Positions 22,851 to 24,399 of a stretch of DNA of 24,399 nucleotides are shown here, in pieces. Within the stretch, counting starts at the first letter, position 1, and each line of letters begins with the position of its first letter. The position numbers and the translations under genes are program-made. Location of the stretch: NCBI GenBank assembly GCA_030599515.1, contig JAUVNV010000006.1:1-24399 (forward strand), given 5' to 3'. Below the pieces are notes generated by a model, which saw only the letters and a list, made by a program, of their open reading frames with translations, was not told the DNA's origin and ran no database searches. Source of the stretch: Acidimicrobiia bacterium. Its GTDB lineage: Bacteria > Actinomycetota > Acidimicrobiia > Spongiisociales > UBA5794.

Positions 22851-23858
22851 TCAGGAGTTGGTGATGATGTCGAGTTCGCGGAGCAGTTCCGCTCGGTCGG
22901 TGTGGGACAGGAACGCCGCTTCGATCGAGTTGCGTGCCAGAGCGATGAGATCCTCGCGACTCAGGTCGAGAGCCTCGGCCGTTGCCACGTAGTTGTCGAG
23001 TACATAGCCACCGAAGTAGGCCGGATCGTCCGAGTTGATGGTTACGCGAACGCCGCGGTCGAGAAGACGCTTCAAGTTGTGATCCTCGAGGCGGTCGACG
23101 ACCCGGAGTTCCACGTTCGACAGGGGGCACATCGTGAGCGGGATCTGCTCGTTCACGAGACGTTCGACCAGCGTGGGGTCTTCGTCGCACCGCACGCCGT
23201 GGTCGATCCGTTCCGCACCGAGCGTGTCGAGGGCGCCGGTGATGTACCCGGGTGGGCCTTCCTCTCCGGCGTGGGCCACAGAGTGAAGACCTGCGGCGCG
23301 TGCCATGGCGTATGCCCGGGCGAACAGTTCCGGCGGATTCCCGATCTCTCCCGAGTCGAGGCCCACGCCGATGATCCGGTCGGTGAAGGGTTCGGCCGCG
23401 AGCCAGGTCTCGACTGCGTCGTCACCGGAGAGGTGGCGGAGGAAGCACATGATCAACGCTGCGGAGATCCCCCAGCGCTCCTCAGCGTCCGTCATCGCAC
23501 GGGTGAAACCATCCATGAACACAGGGAATCCGATACCCCGCTCTGTGTGCGTCTGTGGATCGAAGAAGATCTCGGCTCTTCGAACCCCGTCGTCGGCAGC
23601 GCGCGTCAGGTAAGCAAGCATGAGGTCGTAGAAGTCCTGCTCCGTCACGAGAACCGCGGCGCCCTGTTAGTAGATGTCGAGGAACGACTGGAGGTCGGAG
23701 AACTCGTACGCGGCGCGAACCTCGTCGACCGTAGCGAACGGGAGGTCGATGCCGTTGCGGGCGGCGAGGTCGACCATCATCTCGGGTTCGAGCGTCCCTT
23801 CGATGTGGAGATGGAGTTCGGCCTTCGGGAGCGAGCGGATGAACGAGGGGGTATCCAA
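22851..23858 (-). pseudogene. adenine deaminase interrupted by an in-frame TAA
   Basis: Read through one stop, the frame gives a full-length 335-codon adenosine/adenine deaminase. HLHIEGTLEP (His16, His18), GEIGNPP, VAHAGEEGPP (His196, Glu199), ERIDHGV and NSDDPAYFGGY (Asp277, Asp278) fit the adenine deaminase (Aah1-like) branch best. Codon 64 (23667-23669) is TAA in the context IY-stop-QGAAVLVTEQDFYDL. Homologues I recall have a second aromatic there, so a single change such as TAC to TAA explains it. The 63-residue upstream piece holds two metal His, and the rest lies downstream (GTG at 23648 could restart), so neither piece should work alone. The start is TTG at 23858, eight bases after GGAGG. 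Sequencing error is possible. Confidence 0.85.
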
Positions 23859-23860
23859 GG

Positions 23861-24133
23861 CTACGCCCTCCGGCTGGTCGCCCCGGCGAAGAGACCGATA
23901 CCGATGACGGCGAGGACGATCTGGATGAGTAGCTTGATCCAGTCGATGCCGGCCGTGCTGCCGACGCCGATGAGGTCGGCGAAGAACCCGCCGAGGATGG
24001 CGGCACCCGCGCCGACGAGAATCGTCCCGATCAGAGAGATGTCTTGTCTACCGGGGATGATGAGTCGCGCCAGAGGCCCCAGGACCAGGCCGGCGATAAG
24101 GCCCCCGACAATGGTTCCGATGACGCTTCCCAT
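23861..24133 (-). CDS. GlsB/YeaQ/YmgE-family membrane protein
   Basis: This 90-residue protein is mostly hydrophobic, with three membrane segments (about 3-26, 33-55 and 66-84) and the family pattern of a glycine-rich first helix followed by PLARLIIPGRQD and a second helix with GAGAAILGGFFADLIG. The family (transglycosylase-associated protein, PF04226) is often stress-induced and has no settled biochemical role. GAGG seven bases upstream supports the ATG at 24133. Its TAG ends two bases before the TTG start of the deaminase, so they are probably one operon. Confidence 0.88.
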   Translation of the reverse strand: MGSVIGTIVGGLIAGLVLGPLARLIIPGRQDISLIGTILVGAGAAILGGFFADLIGVGSTAGIDWIKLLIQIVLAVIGIGLFAGATSRRA

Positions 24134-24181
24134 GACTGTTCCTCTCGGTGGTGTGTGGCCCAGTGTGACTCGATTGGCTCT

Positions 24182-24208
24182 GGTGCTCAGTGCCGAGTAC
24201 TGAGTACC
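24182..24208. repeat. hairpin built from 7-bp repeats downstream of tRNA-Lys
   Basis: GGTGCTCAGT and ACTGAGTACC form a 10-bp stem (one G-T pair) around GCCGAGT. The same stretch is four degenerate heptads in tandem (TGCTCAG, TGCCGAG, TACTGAG, TACCGCG; 24184-24211). It could terminate the tRNA-Lys transcript, although no T-run follows on the minus strand. Confidence 0.5.
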
Positions 24209-24225
24209 GCGAGCGAAGCGAGTCG

Positions 24226-24298
24226 TGGGCCTGGTGGGACTCGAACCCACACGCTTCGGATTAAAAGTCCGCTGCTCTGCCATTGGAGCTACAGGCCC
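24226..24298 (-). tRNA. tRNA-Lys (TTT)
   Basis: The acceptor stem is GGGCCTG/CAGGCCC. The anticodon loop CTTTTAA carries anticodon TTT at 24263-24265, the T-loop is TTCGAGT and the discriminator is A. No CCA is encoded. It stands alone, 92 bases upstream of the leftward membrane-protein gene. Confidence 0.97.
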
Positions 24299-24304
24299 TC
24301 CGAG

Positions 24305-24330
24305 CAGGATACCCGTCGACGGGTATCCTG
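24305..24330. promoter_or_regulatory. 26-bp perfect palindrome upstream of tRNA-Lys
   Basis: The 13-base arm CAGGATACCCGTC is followed without a loop by its exact complement. The palindrome lies between tRNA-Lys and a divergent + strand gene. Each arm contains TATCCT on one strand, a possible -10 box, so the site could be an operator over one or two promoters. Cruciform or terminator use is the alternative. Confidence 0.55.
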
Positions 24331-24368
24331 GCCCCCGGTCTGTTGGTGCACGGTGAAACGGGTGTCGG

Positions 24369-24374
24369 TAGTGT
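24369..24374 (+). promoter_or_regulatory. candidate -10 box (TAGTGT) for the right-edge gene
   Basis: TAGTGT fits TANNNT and ends seven bases before the GTG at 24382, the same spacing seen before other leaderless genes in the window. Confidence 0.3.
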
Positions 24375-24381
24375 CGGTCTC

Positions 24382-24399
24382 GTGAAGCTCTATCTCATC
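24382..24399 (+). CDS. start of a gene cut by the window edge
   Basis: GTG followed by codons for KLYLI reaches the last base. MKLYLI is a common beginning of histidine-phosphatase (SixA-type) proteins, but six residues cannot establish a family. The TAGTGT box just upstream supports a leaderless start here. Confidence 0.3.

Noticed and set aside
23667..23669. Programmed recoding of TAA as an amino acid
   Set aside because: No recoding element or specialised tRNA is visible, and a single nonsense change or sequence error is simpler. Kept as a finding only because it can be checked.
22698..24203. 501-codon open frame on the plus strand opposite pepP, the deaminase and the membrane protein
   Set aside because: It is antisense to three genes with clear family motifs. 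Long antisense frames are expected in high-GC DNA.
1..24399. CRISPR array, prophage or insertion sequence
   Set aside because: No regularly spaced direct repeats, transposase, integrase or phage structural genes were seen. The only repeats are short palindromes and one 22-bp tandem pair.

Overview
This is a chromosomal window from a high-GC bacterium, most likely an uncultured member of the Actinomycetota (perhaps Acidimicrobiia). The phylum call rests on a Glu-Asp-Phe tRNA cluster, several apparently leaderless genes with TANNNT -10 boxes, a giant DivIVA-headed coiled-coil protein resembling Streptomyces Scy, a PmmB-type sugar-phosphate mutase, and stop-codon use limited to TGA and TAG in all intact genes. 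The class is a guess. I see no phage, transposase, integrase, CRISPR array or rRNA.

Layout. 1-2464 (+): 3' part of an unrecognised gene, a DUF4870 membrane protein overlapping a small membrane protein, and a double-GNAT acetyltransferase. 2465-2831 (-): tRNA-Glu, tRNA-Asp and tRNA-Phe with hairpins and a terminator. 2832-3013: divergent control region, with two evenly spaced palindromic boxes in front of acs. 3014-7518 (+): acetyl-CoA synthetase, then a 2-oxoacid:ferredoxin oxidoreductase with a separate alpha subunit and a fused beta-gamma subunit. 7540-12839 (-): hypF-hypC-hypD-hypE ([NiFe]-hydrogenase cofactor assembly), then a GNAT gene. 12960-17459 (+): sugar-phosphate mutase, a 120-bp near-palindromic element, class I fructose-bisphosphate aldolase and a divergent ATP-type PEP carboxykinase. 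17592-21320 (+): a coiled-coil protein of about 1240 residues. 21345-24133 (-): membrane protein, then adenine deaminase interrupted by an in-frame TAA, then aminopeptidase P. 24226-24399: tRNA-Lys, a 26-bp perfect palindrome, and the first codons of a + strand gene.

How the genes fit together. Acetate activation (Acs), reductive or oxidative 2-oxoacid chemistry (KorAB-like), PEP carboxykinase, FbaB and the mutase form a plausible route between acetate/2-oxoacids and hexose phosphates, i.e. gluconeogenesis. The hyp genes imply a [NiFe]-hydrogenase encoded elsewhere. DosR/DevR-like boxes lie before acs (two) and in the hypF-pmmB intergenic region (one good, one weak). If real, they would tie acetate metabolism and hydrogenase maturation to a hypoxia or energy-limitation regulator.

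The observations most worth checking are these boxes, the in-frame TAA in the deaminase, the 120-bp palindromic element, the PEP carboxykinase with Met at a metal-ligand Lys position, and the Scy-like protein. No wholly novel multi-gene system is evident.
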